The position numbers were made by a program, and so were the translations under genes. Under the pieces are notes generated by a model that saw nothing but the letters and a program-made list of their open reading frames with translations, did no database searches and was not told where the DNA came from. DNA of 45,000 nucleotides from Symbiodinium natans (Eukaryota > Sar > Dinophyceae > Suessiales > Symbiodiniaceae). Location of the stretch: assembly GCA_905221605.1 (NCBI GenBank), contig CAJNDS010002273.1:480574-525573 (forward strand), read 5' to 3'. Position 1 is the stretch's first letter. Each line of letters opens with the position of its first letter. This document shows, one piece after another, positions 11,293 to 22,709 of this stretch.

Positions 11293-11393
11293 CCCTCGCC
11301 TCTTCCCGGAGCGCAGGCTGCGCCCTGGCCAAGTCAGCCAGCAAGGTCAGAAGGTTCGACGACACCACGTCAGAGCGGCTCATGGGGAGAAGC
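11293..11393 (-). CDS. Candidate mini-exon, ARM/HEAT-like helix pair
   Basis: The exon encodes RSDVVSSNLLTLLADLARAQ then PALREEARG, an amphipathic helix pair as in ARM/HEAT repeats. It is bracketed by telomeric blocks on both sides (11429-11480 and 11191-11271). The acceptor CCGAG ends at 11394. The donor is either GC at 11292 or GA a few bases earlier; the GA choice would join in phase with the exon at 10612-10709. Confidence 0.45.
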
Positions 11394-11428
11394 CTCGGAG
11401 TCGAGGGCTGTTTACCACCCTCATTGGA

Positions 11429-11480
11429 TTTAGGGTTTAGGGTTTAGGGTTTGGGGTTTGGGGTTTAGGGTTTAGGGTAT
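11429..11480. repeat. TTTAGGG array
   Basis: Seven units including TTTGGGG variants, in the opposite orientation to the neighbouring block at 11191-11271. Confidence 0.95.
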
Positions 11481-11816
11481 TCTCTAAACCGTGAGGCTGA
11501 GATCTTTCCAGATTTGTTCGACGAGTCCTTCCGCAGCCCATGTTAACTTGGGGCAATGGCCTTTATACTCGTTTCCGGAGGATGCCCCCCTCTAGGATCA
11601 TTCAGAGCCCAACAGCCAGCACATGGGTTCGAGCCGAGCGTCCGCAGCACCACTAAGCAAGCGCGGCAGATCTCCTTCCACGGTGCTGGCAAGGAGATGC
11701 AAGGGCGTGTGACTGTGGGGTAAGGCCCTTCTGGGCCCCTCCGATTTTCATCACCACTGACGACACCACGCCTAAGCCCAAGATTGGGCCATGACCCTAA
11801 ACCCTAAACCCTAAAC

Positions 11817-11901
11817 CGTCCTCCTCAGAGTCAGCAAGCCAATCGCGAATGAGCTCCACGCCACCTAGCTCCTCCAACAAGGGCGCACGAATTTTTGGAG
11901 G
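11817..11901 (-). CDS. Candidate mini-exon, ARM/HEAT-like, donor formed by telomere repeat
   Basis: The exon encodes PPKIRAPLLEELGGVELIRD then WLADSEED. 'LLEELGGVELIRDWL' closely follows the third-helix pattern of armadillo repeats. The acceptor TTGAAG ends at 11902. The exon ends GAGGACG and the intron begins GTTTAGGGTTTAGGG, so the GT donor is the first two bases of a telomere unit. Confidence 0.55.
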
Positions 11902-12167
11902 CTTCAATACCGAGGCTAGAAACAAAAAAACATCTCGCAACAGTCCATGCAATTATGACAGTACACGTTCTTAACATTATTAAAGTACTACAACATCATA
12001 AACGGTATGATGTTAGCATATTATGTTTAAGAACTAGACACAACACGCCATTCTGCATCTTTCAAGCTCAGATGCAATGAATCGGGATAGGCGACCGGAG
12101 ATGCTGGCATCTGACTCCCGGGCCTTAGTCACAAGCTTCAAGCGCTTGTAACGAGTTTGTTGGATCA

Positions 12168-12285
12168 GGGTTTAGGGTTTAGGGTTTTTTCCCCACCCGT
12201 TTAGGGTTTAGGGCGTAGGGTTTAGGGTTTAGGGTTTAGGGTTTAGGGTTTAGGGTTTAGGGTTTAGGGTTTAGGGTTTAGGGAT
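12168..12285. repeat. TTTAGGG array
   Basis: About 14 units in two parts, split by a short TTTTTTCCCC segment. Confidence 0.95.
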
Positions 12286-12288
12286 CAC

Positions 12289-12325
12289 CTGAAGGGGGAA
12301 AGGTCAGCGCCGCACTCCAAGCGTA
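12289..12325 (-). CDS. Possible very small exon
   Basis: 37 nt between CCAG (ends 12326) and GTGATCCCTAAACCC. One frame gives RLECGADLSPF, reminiscent of an ankyrin-type turn, but the length is too short for confidence. Its interest is that the donor again abuts a telomeric block. Confidence 0.25.
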
Positions 12326-13090
12326 CTGGAAGTTCGAAAAAAGCACAGGACCGCTGCAGGCACTTGTTTGAGTCCTGGCTGCCTTGCTAGCCCACAGCGA
12401 TAACATCAGACTCTTCAGAACCACGTTCTTGTCGGTGTTCGTCATTGTGTGTCTCAGTGATCTTTTCGGATGCTCCCAAACAAACACAGAACGCACCCAC
12501 ACGCACACGCACGCGCACACGCAGTGCACAAAAGGCAACTGCGAAGACTGCATGTGTGAGCCAGGACCCATGCCAATAGCACTACAGAGCGAGTGGCGCT
12601 GCACGAACGAGTGTAATAGAACAACAATCCTTGGGCGCTGACCGTGCTCCCGCTTTTGTATCGCTACCCGCTATTCTGCGAAGCTTCACAAAGTTATTCG
12701 GGGCACCCATACTGATTTGGGTTACCCGTTCGCGCCCTAGAAAATCCCGGGAGGGAAAGAACAACAAAAAGCAAAAGAGCTAGCATTAAGAAGGCCTGGA
12801 AACCTTAGACTCTCCGGCTTCAAGGCTTGGCCAATCAGATTCACGAAACAAGCCCCCAAACCATTTTCCAAGAGCGTAGCCCACGAGCTGCCCTTGTTTC
12901 GGTAGCCCGGATGGAACCCCCCAGCCAGGGACCAAACAAGAAAAAGAAGGCCTGGAAACCTCAGACGTGACCAAAATCTCTCAACCCTCGACCCCTGAAC
13001 CCCTCAACCCCTCAACCCTCGACCCCTACCCTGCACGAAACTGTTTCGGGCTGAGGGGGGTGCCCCTCAAACCCCTGTAAACCCCCGAAC

Positions 13091-13197
13091 CCTGGCAGCG
13101 CCAAAAGCAGTGCAGCCGCGGGGACCGTATTCTCCAGGGCTGTGAGGATGGCAGAGCGCTCTGCCGAACCTGCCCTTGCAGCTGCTTCCAGCAACAC
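13091..13197 (-). CDS. Candidate mini-exon, ARM/HEAT-like
   Basis: The exon encodes VLLEAAARAGSAERSAILTA then LENTVPAAALLLALP, two amphipathic helices. The acceptor is CCAAAG (ends 13198), directly downstream of a degenerate CCCTAAA/CCCTCAA block (about 13206-13250 on the plus strand). The donor GT is at 13090. It is one of several helical exons on this strand between 11 and 16.3 kb. Confidence 0.5.
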
Positions 13198-13389
13198 CTT
13201 TGGCTTCGGGTTTAGGGTTGAGGGTTTAAGGTTGAGGGTTTTAGGGTCTAGGGGTGTTTCGCCTCCTATGAGAATTCTCTCCAAGGCCCTATTGCTGCTT
13301 CATTCCCCAAAATTTCTCCGAGGACGGTGCTGGCATGGCTCCACCACGCACGACCCGGCCCTCCAGGTAGTTGGGCTCCTCTCAGGCAC

Positions 13390-13444
13390 CGCTTCAGACT
13401 CGGTAAGGATGGAGGCGATTTCATCACCGAATGCATGCCCCATC
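13390..13444 (-). CDS. Candidate mini-exon
   Basis: The exon encodes MGHAFGDEIASILTESEA with acceptor CAAAG (ends 13445) and donor GTGCCT. A further likely exon (TVLGEILGNEAAIGPWREF, about 13268-13340) follows downstream in another frame. Both fit a helical repeat protein. Confidence 0.4.
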
Positions 13445-13815
13445 CTTTGCACTTTCCTACCCAAAGCAAGCAAACACAACGGAGGCAACACCCAGCTACA
13501 TCAGCCACGGGTACAGGTGTAAGCCTGGATGATCACACAGTATTGATCGTATTGTCAACTTCTGTGCGCCAAGTCCTCTTGGCGCGGAGCCTGCAAGCGT
13601 GCTTGGCTGGCGGGGTCCTGTCTGCGATTCGCTTTGGGCATATATGACCATGTGTGGACATGTCCTGCCTGGCTCACTCTAGGAAAACACGGTACCCACC
13701 TAGCAACTCCCAGTAGCACTCTTCGGATAGTGAAGTCAAAGGACAAAAACAAAATCCATGCCTGCACCATGCCTTTTTCAGATGTACTGTCCTTGGGCGT
13801 CGTTTCTCTAGCTTG

Positions 13816-14046
13816 ACAAGTCTTCCCGACACTATTCTCGTAAGGTATCAGACAAGCAATGCCTCTTTCTGGTTCTTGGGCCCTTCGGCTCCAGAAGCCT
13901 GTGTCACGCTACATTGCCTGGGCACGCTTTCTATCGCCCACAACAGGAACCGCCAACCTGGAGGCAACTTGGCAACTTGGCGGATGCTTGTCAAAGACAG
14001 GGTACTCAGGTTTTTGCAGCGGCTACGTTTTGGAAGTGGGGAGGGA

Positions 14047-14086
<40 letters not shown>

Positions 14087-16139
14087 AGACTTCGCATCCA
14101 GAGGCTGCGAGGCAAGACCCCCCAACAGCAAGTGCGGACCTCTTGCCGCGCAACAACTGAATTAGCAATTGCCATGACCAGCAACTCAGGATTCTCAGTT
14201 ATTATCATAGGTTTGGGCTTAGCCCTGCTATATCCCGGATACATGACACGTGCCTGGCTCCCGTCGCTGAGGGAAGCTCTTGCTGACCTCTCGGACAGGC
14301 AGGCACCGAGTACCAGGTCGCTTCGGGCACGGCTCTTGACTCACGAAACTGCTGCTAGCAGGTCATTCCTCTTCCAGTACATGATGGAGAGTGGGCCGCA
14401 GTGTCGGGTAGCTTTAGCCAGTCTGGAACTCCGAGGGCATGGCTTGTTGTCCACAGCCAACAGCTCAGGGCCTCCCACAAGCACACGCACTGAGTCATGC
14501 TCACATGGCACGTTTGGGAGACTGAGGGGTTGGCCAAGTGCGACAGACCATCTAGCATGCAGAGGCCTTGCTCGCGGCGCCATCGCGCATGGCGGCGAAG
14601 CCTTGAAGAGGGCGGGGAGGGTTAATTGTCACAATGCCTGCACCCTGCCGAACAATCGTGCCCAGAAGCAAACCATCTGCCCGAGCTTCATAAGCCAAGA
14701 CCTTTAAGACCTCCTCGTCTTAAGACACCTCGTGCAACCTACTACAATGTCCGTATGAGGAATGAGGCACATGCCTCAAGAAATGTTGGAAAAGAGCGTC
14801 ATCATCCAACTCCTGCATTGTGCTGACGTGGAAACCCCGACATGTTCGCCACCAAGCGCGCCCGTGACTTCCCATGATACCGCACCTATCCCTCGTTAAC
14901 CTCGCCGCATTCTGCAGCGCTGCAAGGGCCACGGAGGAGCACTTTCGGGGCTGCTGGGGTGCTCCTTGTCCAAGGTGATCATTGCATCTTTGTCCGACGA
15001 TGGGGCAGCTGGAGGCATGGCAGCGTCATGGCCCAGGCATGCCGCATGCCGCCCCCCGATACGACCGTATGACTTCTTAAGGGCGCGAGCCCTTGAGCAA
15101 CATCCTTCATGCCTTTTGACCATGTATCTTGAGCCTGAACGCATACAAACAATGACTTGGCTTGCACTGCAACGGTGCGGATGAGCCTTTCTCCTAAACA
15201 GCCTTATGACTTGTACCTGCTATCCGACCCTCATCTAAGGGAGTGCTGGGCTCCCTCGCAAGGCGTACTACTGGTAGGATACCAATCCTGAGCTGAAAGC
15301 CCACTCCAAACCTTTCTGCTCTTGTCTTATAGCACCCTCAGTAGAACTGAGCAGCGCTGGCCAAGAACATTCGAGCTCAGCCGGTCTTACCACTGTCCGC
15401 AAGCCCCCGTCCGCAAGACATGTCTCCCAAATGTGGCGGACAAATATGCTGTATTTAAACATTGCAGCACACATTGTCATTCAATATGAACATACATAAA
15501 TATATATATATATGTATACATATATATATATATATGTATATGGATATACATGCATATATATATATATGTAGGCAAGACCGCTCTCGTTGAAAACTCAGTG
15601 TCTTCCAGCAGCACGGCCTGGAAGCTTCCACAGTGCTGGCCGCAAGGAAGCCGCAAGAGACACAGCCACCGATTCAGAGTGAGAGATGCTGTGCAGTATT
15701 TGGCCTTCATGGGGAGTTCGGGCAACCTAACAACCCTATTCATATATCAGTGGCTATCATCGCCTGCCTGCCAACCACCGAACGTGTCGTGATAAGAGCC
15801 TGCCCTCTAGCAGCACACGAGTGCAAGTTTCGGTGCAGTTTCCCCCAGTTATACCAAAAACCTCGGCGACATCCTGGTGGCTGAGTCTGTCATGCACAGT
15901 TCACCAGCTGCCCTAAATTCTCAATAAGATGTGGGCTGGCGCGGCATCTTCTCACCAGCTTCAAGGCTTTTTTGGAGGGCTTTCTGGGCCCATCAAGATC
16001 AGAAGGCTTTGGCGCGCCAGTCCGGTCAATTACACATTCTCACATGCTGTGCCATGAGTTGCCTTTCCAAGGGCTGTCGGTTTCGGAATCGGGAGATTCC
16101 AAGCTAATCCTTGCCCAGGCATCCATCAACCTCGCCTAC
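13816..16139. other. Large low-information interval
   Basis: It contains a (GA)n tract at about 14046-14085 and (TA)n/(CATA)n tracts at about 15497-15571. A 282-codon plus-strand ORF (13859-14707) runs through the GA tract and has no recognisable domain. On the minus strand a helical fragment (SSVALAALQNAARLTRDRC, about 14890-14945) may be another exon. Confidence 0.4.
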
Positions 16140-16235
16140 CTTGAGCTGGGTTGAAACGGCAACTTCTCGTAGGAGTGAAACTAGCGAGGGGCCGATAACC
16201 CTGCCACCTTCGCAAGAGCTCAGAAGCTCAAGCAC
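16140..16235 (-). CDS. Candidate ARM/HEAT-repeat exon with canonical splice sites
   Basis: Exactly 32 codons: VLELLSSCEGGRVIGPSLVS then LLREVAVSTQLK. The acceptor is CCCTCTCAG (ends 16236) with a pyrimidine-rich tract, and the donor is AAG|GTAGG, both canonical. Length, helix pattern and the central Gly-Gly fit one repeat of an armadillo/HEAT solenoid, with phase 0 on both sides. It is among the best-supported small exons here. Confidence 0.6.
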
Positions 16236-16375
16236 CTGAGAGGGAGGTGGAAGAAAAGTCCCGGAGAGATTTTTGTTAACAAGCAAGGAAAGGCGGGCTG
16301 GACAGGTTTTCAGAATCGTTGAGGTTCACACCATGCCACGCAAACTCCTGCTTTCGACCTTCCTTCCTGTAAGCT

Positions 16376-16485
16376 GGGTGCTGCGCTTGGGTAGGCCCTC
16401 CACAATTCCTGGGGCTCGTTGTTGCTGTGCGATGGCCTTCATCCCGGGATGGGCCTCTTCGTCGTCCTCCGGAATCATGGCAGCT
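16376..16485 (-). CDS. Candidate mini-exon, acidic
   Basis: The exon encodes AAMIPEDDEEAHPGMKAIAQ then QQRAPGIVEGLPKRST. The acceptor GGCCAG ends at 16486 and the 3' boundary is uncertain. It is protein-like, but no family is recognised. Confidence 0.45.
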
Positions 16486-16904
16486 CTGGCCGTCGGCTAG
16501 CTTAAGCCTTAAGCTTCTTGAAATCCTATGTGTGACGATGACGTCCGAAATGCAGGCACCAAACTGACAACTGCTTCAGCTCCTCGTCGCAAGGCTTCTG
16601 AAGTGAAGCCTCACCCCAGAAACGGTGCTGCGGGGGCGGGGAAGAGCAGGGAATTCAAGGCACATGGAGGTTTGCAGCCTAATCAAGCAGTGGGCAGCAT
16701 CCCGAGTTACCCCTTGCCTTGGGTGAGTGGAAGTCGTCCTCGTCAGATTCGGGCTCGATCCAGGTCACGGACTGCTCGAGCAAGTAGCTGAGGCAAACCT
16801 CACAACACACTTCCCTTCCCTCACGAATCTGCCGTCGTCTTGGGCGCTGCAAGACAAGTCATCTTCCAGCGTTCCTGTGCTTAAGTCAGGCGACCCTGGG
16901 AGAC

Positions 16905-16948
16905 CGCCAATCGGCCGAGGCATCGGGTTCCAGACATTCCTGCGCCTC
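16905..16948 (-). CDS. Possible very small exon
   Basis: The exon encodes EAQECLEPDASADW between CCTTGAG and GTCTCC. It is short and is listed only because it fits the strand and style of its neighbours. Confidence 0.25.
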
Positions 16949-17549
16949 CTCAAGGAAAGGGCTTGCTTTTTTTGTGTTGCTTCTCATGGTTTGTGAAGCA
17001 AACCGAAGAAGTTGGTGAGGCCAGGCTTGGGAAGGAAACGAAAATTGCAATCTAAGGTCTTGAAGGCGCAACATGAAACTCCGATGAACGAATCTGGGCA
17101 CTCCGAGCCTCCGCACCCAGCGCCTGTTGCCGACTGTGCGCCTCACGTCCTGCCCAAGGTTGGGAGGGTTCAGGGGAGTAGCAGTAGTGGCATCAGCAGT
17201 ACAGAACTAGCAGCAGTCGCAGCCGCAGCAGTCGCATGATTTGGAACCCCTGTGCCTCTGGCAATCCATTCCTTCCTGCTGTCAAGCTTGAGGCCGCCTG
17301 CCCTTCCCCAGCCCCATATAAAGGGGTTTACGAAAATAGGGGAACCCCTAATGAGACCCCCACACAGTAGGATCCCCTCATTATAAGGACCCCAATTACC
17401 CCCCCGCCAATATCGCAAACCCCCAGATACCAGATGGCGGGGCCTGCATGAAAGCAACTGCGGATCGATGCCGACGGCTCGGGCCCGCGGGTGCCGAGCT
17501 CCAACCTGGGGGCACGTCTGTTGAAAGAACCCAGAAGCATTGCACTCTA

Positions 17550-17664
17550 CTTACTGTTGGTTAGTAGGGAATGAGGGAATGGGGCACCCTACATCCTCCT
17601 ATGTATACCTTAAGGGATTCTTTTGGGTACCCCATTCCCTCATTCCCTACTAAGCAACAGTAAG
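17550..17664. mobile_element. 115-bp MITE-like inverted-repeat element
   Basis: The 40-bp arm 17550-17589 is the reverse complement of 17625-17664 with only two mismatches (38/40). The arm begins CTTACTGTTG and contains GTAGGGAATGAGGGAATGGG. A 35-nt centre separates the arms. There is no coding capacity and no clear target-site duplication. A related pair of arms occurs at 42093-42227. Confidence 0.75.
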
Positions 17665-19868
17665 ACTAGGCACCAAGGAGTGCACAACCACAGAATGTAC
17701 TGTATGAACACGGCTAGATCAGGGTACATTGGTCGGAGCTTGCACTTCCACAAAGATCCATATCTGACTTGGATCACCGATCCGAATCGGTCACTTTTTT
17801 TTCACAAGGGACTCGACTGCTGAGTGCTGCCCTTATCCGCCGAGGCCTCGGGCCATCGGTGTCTAGGTAGCACAAAGCAGGCACACCACCTCTAATCCCC
17901 TCCCCAATGCACCCCTTTATCTTGGAAGGGACACCCCCCCCCCCACCCCCACCGACAGGTCACAGGTGTCCGGGAGAGGGGACGTTTGGGCCGGCCATAG
18001 GGGGCGGACTCCGAATTTGGGTTGCCTCGCCGCCTTGCAGGCCCCGGCCGAGGTGTGTCACGTAGCGTCAACATTCATCCCGAGTCGATCATGCACATCG
18101 TAGTATGCATTCAGAAACATTCAGAAACTTCCGCAGGGTCCAAAAGGTTGTTCCTCGAAGCATCCTTCCTGTTGTTGTCCCTTTTGGCATGTCATGTCAT
18201 CATTCAAGAACAACTTTGGAACGGCTCAGCATTGTGGGTGCTCACCCTGCGGGTGTACTACAGGAGTCTGGGAGAGACATGTCGGGTTGAAGCCCTGCTT
18301 CCATTTCAATGCGGCTGTACAAGACCTAAAAGCCTAGTTGGCCGATTCACGCGAGCAAGCCTTACCCTCCCCAGACCACCAAACTGATCAACTGTAAACC
18401 AGCCTAGAGCCACTGCAACTCTAAGACATTTGCGTTTAAGCCGAGGAAAGCACCATGTTAGAACTGGCCCTAAGCAGCCAGGAAGCAAGACGATGCGGGA
18501 GAGGCGAAGCCACGACTCGGCGACGCGACGTGCGCGGGCACCTTTTGCTCCCAGGTTTTTTCTTCCGAGAACAACCGGAAGTGGACGCCCAGCATCTACG
18601 CTCACCACGGCTTCTGGGCAGCCCTGTATCTACAGCCGTGCGCCTTGGGTTCTGAGGTTCGTGCATAGCAGGCTGGGGCGATACTCAGGTCATGCAGAAC
18701 GCTAAACAACTTGGAGCGATCTCTTGAGGCTTCGGGTTTGTGTTGCTTTCGACTGACACACACACACACACACACACTCACACTCACACACCCGTGAGAT
18801 CGACCTGGTCATGTGGTCGGGAAGCTCCAAGACTCCTATGCCGAGAAGACGTTCAACAACCCAACTTTGTCCAGCCATTCCTGGAAGCCTTGCCTCTCTC
18901 ACCGCCGTCCCACTGTTGGCAAGGCCTTTGTGGGACATGCGTGCACGGTAGAAAGAGCATAGCGGTGACAAACAGGATGAAAGGCCTGGTCAATAGCCCT
19001 CTCAAACAAAGGATCACAGCTACTTTCGAAGCATAGTGGCCCAGCGAGGAGCAAGGAACCATGACCCGGGTGCGCAGGGGAAAAGTCCAGTTCCACCTGA
19101 AGAAGCACTGGCGATGCCGAAGTAGCCACTCCGATACATGCTCCCAAGCGCCCAAGAAGCTCAGCCCCAAGCCCTAAAGTGCGGAAGTGCTGAACATCCA
19201 AAAGACAACCTATTGCTAAGAACGTGCCACGACCCACCTCGTCCTCCTCCACCTCGCAGCCTGCACCGGATCGACATGGGCTACATGAGGACAAGCCTCT
19301 AGAACAAGTGGTCCCAGGCAAGTGAAAAGCAGTCACCTAGTCTGCGAGGGCTGCATTGCTGAACGGCGGCCATCGCGCAAGACCTCGGCGCGAGAGACAG
19401 ACGACACGAACCCCTCACTGGGCAAAGACACCTGCAAGAAGTGCAGGGGACTCATGTGCAGTCGAGGTGCACTGACCGCTTTCCTTACGGCAGAAAATGG
19501 AAAAACTCGAAGACACCCAAAAAACAACCTGTTTTCGGATGGGGGCTGTATCAGCCTGTAGAATCGCACGAATCCTCACACCATGGCTCTGATAGGTGCC
19601 GGCGTTTTGGAAGGAGACCTCAGGAACACGGATGTCGGAACGCACCAAGGAAATGCGCTTCTGTGGGATGCTCTTTAATCTCTTTTCATGAGCACCGAGA
19701 CAAGGGCGGTGTCCTTGTGGGACATCGTGGGGTCAAAGAGCCTTTTGTGGCTGCAGCGACCTTAGTCAACCGAGGAGTGCGCAATCACAACAAGGAGGCC
19801 CAAATCTGAGGTCCAAGTCGCCGCCTGCTTGATGGAGAGGCCAACCGGAGGGCGAGGGGGGTGGTTAC
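17665..19868. other. Mostly non-coding, with one possible exon and a CA repeat
   Basis: A (CA)n tract lies at about 18757-18790. On the minus strand about 19110-19258 reads CEVEEDEVGRGTFLAIGCLL then DVQHFRTLGLGAELLGRLG between a GTGCAG acceptor and a TTCAG|GTGG end, a possible exon that I cannot confirm. Confidence 0.35.
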
Positions 19869-19965
19869 CTTGGCAAACCATCCCCGCGTTCCGAGTCTGC
19901 ACTCGGTGCCCTTGCGCTTGAGCCAGGCTTCGAGGCACGGATGGCTGGCGAGGGCGGACCACCTC
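19869..19965 (-). CDS. Candidate mini-exon with GTAACC donor
   Basis: The exon encodes RRWSALASHPCLEAWLKRKG then TECRLGTRGWFAK. The acceptor TTCGAG ends at 19966 and the donor is AAG|GTAACC. The open minus frame is longer (to about 20427), so the exon could extend upstream. No family is recognised. Confidence 0.45.
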
Positions 19966-20522
19966 CTCGAAACACGCAACGCGCAAAACGCACCAGGCGT
20001 GGAGATGGTGTCGGGGAACCTGCATAACCTGATATAGCCTGCACGTGTACTCAGGGTCCTCGGGCATTCGCACTCCCGCGACCGCAGCGGCAAGGTCAAA
20101 GAACCTCTCTTCGCAATCAGAGCACGGAAGCGAAGTGATTTGGAAGCATTTCGGGCGGTCATCACGTGGACTCGTAAACTCATATACTCGTAAACTCCTC
20201 GAAGTGGTTGGCTTCCGCTTGCCGCCCACCGCAGCGGCACCGGAGCCCGCCGGAAGGTGCCGCATGGCGATAGGGCACGTGGCCATATCTAGGCTCCAAA
20301 TTGCCGTAACTCGGCCCGTCACAGGAACTCCAGTGGGTTTGACGTTTCGACGATAGGTCTTGGAGCTCGTTTTAACACACCACAGGCTTGTCAAGGCTGT
20401 ATGTCGCAAGCACAACTCAGACGGCACCTGGCACCTGCAGCACCCTGAACGCTAAACTCTACAGACCTCTGTCTGCCAGCTGAGTGAAACAGCAGCTGAA
20501 CGGCGCCACAGGCTCTCTCATG

Positions 20523-20583
20523 GGGTTTAGGGTTTAGGGTTTAGGGTTTAGGGTTTAGGCTTTAGGGTTTAGGGTTTAGGGTT
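20523..20583. repeat. TTTAGGG array
   Basis: Eight to nine units with one TTTAGGC. On the minus strand a protein-like frame (LVLHGVIAFAHTPVL) runs up to GAACCCTAAACCC at its edge, a possible GA donor. Confidence 0.9.
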
Positions 20584-20672
20584 CCAAGGACGGGGGTGTG
20601 AGCGAAAGCTATCACCCCGTGCAACACAAGGCTTTGTAAGGCGAATGAATGCGACAAGAGCACTTCACTCAC

Positions 20673-20743
20673 ATCCACCGCCTTGGCCTGAACTCTGCGC
20701 TGTAGGAATTCCTTGCCGGAAAGACTTCGGCACTGCTTCATGA
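20673..20743 (-). CDS. Candidate mini-exon with consensus GTGAGT donor
   Basis: The exon encodes VMKQCRSLSGKEFLQRRVQA then KAVD, directly followed by GTGAGT, the best donor match in the window. The 5' boundary is uncertain, with AG candidates at 20730-20745. It is a charged, helical segment. Confidence 0.5.
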
Positions 20744-21023
20744 CTCCGCACAGGGATACCGGGGAGAGGACACGAAAGCAAGAACCAAAGTCACTTGCAG
20801 ATTTCGGCACCAAACGTGTGGCGCTTTGCGCCACGTAGGGAGCTCCCAAGCTTTATTCTGGCATTGGCTCCTACGACTCCCACGCGAGGGAGCGGATGCT
20901 TGGGTCCCGACTGGCCACGAACCTCTCACAGGGGGCTCGCATGTGTTATGTTGAAAGGGAATCCCGGGGTGCACTCAACGGCCCATGATCTGCGTAATTC
21001 AGAACCGCCAGGGTCGCCTTGGC

Positions 21024-21071
21024 CTGCCCCAGCCCAAGCCGCCCATGGCCGCCATGGCCCCAGGTGAAGAC
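21024..21071 (-). CDS. RCC1-repeat mini-exon
   Basis: Exactly 16 codons: VFTWGHGGHGRLGLGQ, the core strand-turn of an RCC1 blade (W-G-x-G-x-x-G-x-L-G-x-G). The acceptor CTAAG ends at 21072 and the donor GC is at 21023. Together with the exon at 21307-21363 it reads as one complete blade split by an intron of about 235 nt. The phase at that junction does not close with the boundaries I chose, so one boundary is off by a base or two. Confidence 0.6.
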
Positions 21072-21306
21072 CTTAGCGGGAGACGATCTTGGGGAGGTGT
21101 GAACTGTACAGCAAACCCTTTTAAATCTGGTCTTGCGTCGTAAGCCGGGAAATGACAGCGGCTGGCTGCATCTGAGCATGCCGCTACAGTTAGGTTCAAC
21201 ACCCATGACGATGCGAAAAAGCCGCTGGGCCCTAAAACCCTGATAGAGGTATCGGAGCTCCATGCAGTACCTCCGGCTGTGGCCCCACCTGAGCTCCTAG
21301 CACTGC

Positions 21307-21363
21307 CGGTGGTCGTCAGCGCCACGGAATGCTTGGTTCCCGCCGCGACCTCGCCCCGAACAG
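21307..21363 (-). CDS. RCC1-repeat mini-exon
   Basis: The exon encodes VRGEVAAGTKHSVALTTTG. V-A-A-G-x-x-H-S-V-A-L is the other half of the RCC1 repeat consensus. The acceptor TTCGAG ends at 21364, with a probable GC donor at 21306. It lies upstream of the exon at 21024-21071. Confidence 0.6.
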
Positions 21364-22285
21364 CTCGAACCGAAGAAACTACATCTTTCTGTCCATCCAT
21401 CGATCTCGCTCTTTCTCTCTGTGTGTGTTATCTACATATCCATACATGTATATAGAGAGAGCCCCACCCTGAAGTTCCCATCGTCAAAACCATCGGGCAC
21501 GCACCTGATACACGGCAACCACTCGCCTGCCGGGGCTGGAATATGTCCGATCTTTGATAGTCAAGGATGAGACATCTGCCCCGAACGATTACGTCTCTGT
21601 AGTCTTGCGTATCGCGGGCCCAGAACACGGCACGCACTTCTCAGCCGACGGTTCAGAATCCACGCGGCCTCGCGGCCTCCGCATCCTGCGAAGCATCAAA
21701 AAAGAGGGCATGCTTGCCAGCAGGGCAGGGGCAACACGGCAAGAGCCACGGGGCCATGTGCTTCAAGTCTTGGGTGCTGGCATCTTCGGGAAACCACACT
21801 TCGGTGGGAGTGAAACCTTGGATCAGGAGAGCCGTGTGTCTCTGAACGGAAGTCTCACCGACAGGCAACAAGAACGGGAGAGTTCCAGCCTCAAGCAAAC
21901 AGAAGGCGTGCTGTGGCTATGAAAGGTTCAAGCCAAAGCAACAGTCGGCCCAAGATCCAATCCCCAAAGCGCCATAGCTTCCTTGGCCAGGCACTTGTGT
22001 GATTTTTTGCCACCCGCCTATCATACCGCAACGTATTGCATCTATGGCGAATCTATGGCTCAGCACAAAAGTACCCAGAGGAACAGCCCATGAGGCATCG
22101 ATACCCTCAGCCTCTGCGCAGCGGGTCTGGCACTTTTTCCGTGCCGTCGTTTCTCTTCGTCTGCGCCAGTACGGAGGCTGGCAAAGCGCGCAGCAAGCTC
22201 CGCATTGCCCATGGCCCTGAGGTGGGCCTTGGAGAAAAAAAAGAAAGAAAGAAAGCCCCGCGTCCTCACTATTTCAGCCCTACAT

Positions 22286-22322
<37 letters not shown>

Positions 22323-22367
22323 ATTATATATATATATATATATATATTATTTATTTATATTTCTATA
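22286..22367. repeat. AT-rich palindromic microsatellite
   Basis: Two (AT)n tracts are separated by AGATT, then ATTATTTATTTAT. The tracts could pair into a cruciform. I see nothing coding in 21400-22286 beyond short chance frames. Confidence 0.9.
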
Positions 22368-22652
22368 TAACTGACAATCTGTGTTCTCTTGCAGGTCGTG
22401 CCTTGTTGCGGAGGAGGAGCCCGTACGCTCCTGGCCCCGACTCCTGGGAAGCTCGTAGACTTGGGTTCTGGTGGCTCAGTTTGAAGGAACCCAAGGACTA
22501 CAAGAAAAACAACAGGGGCCTGGCCATGATTCTCCAAAAAGCCTTGAAACCAAGAAGGCATTTACTAGATTTTCCTGCCACGCTGCAGGGTTTGACGAGA
22601 CAAACTGCGAAGAAAAGCACGCGAGACCGGCCTACGTTGGGGTTTGGGCGAC

Positions 22653-22709
22653 TTGGATGGGGTCCTTGTTGCGCTCGTTCCACTCCTTCCGGGCTCGCTC
22701 CAGGTCCTC
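22653..22709 (-). CDS. Candidate 19-codon exon
   Basis: The exon encodes EDLERARKEWNERNKDPIQ, a strongly charged helix, in phase 0 on both sides. The acceptor is ACCCCCAG (ends 22710) and the donor is CCAA|GTCG. Alternative frames lack this periodicity. Confidence 0.45.

Noticed and set aside
13859-14707. 282-codon plus-strand ORF
   Set aside because: It passes through a (GA)n tract translated as Arg-Glu repeats and shows no domain or protein-like stretch elsewhere.
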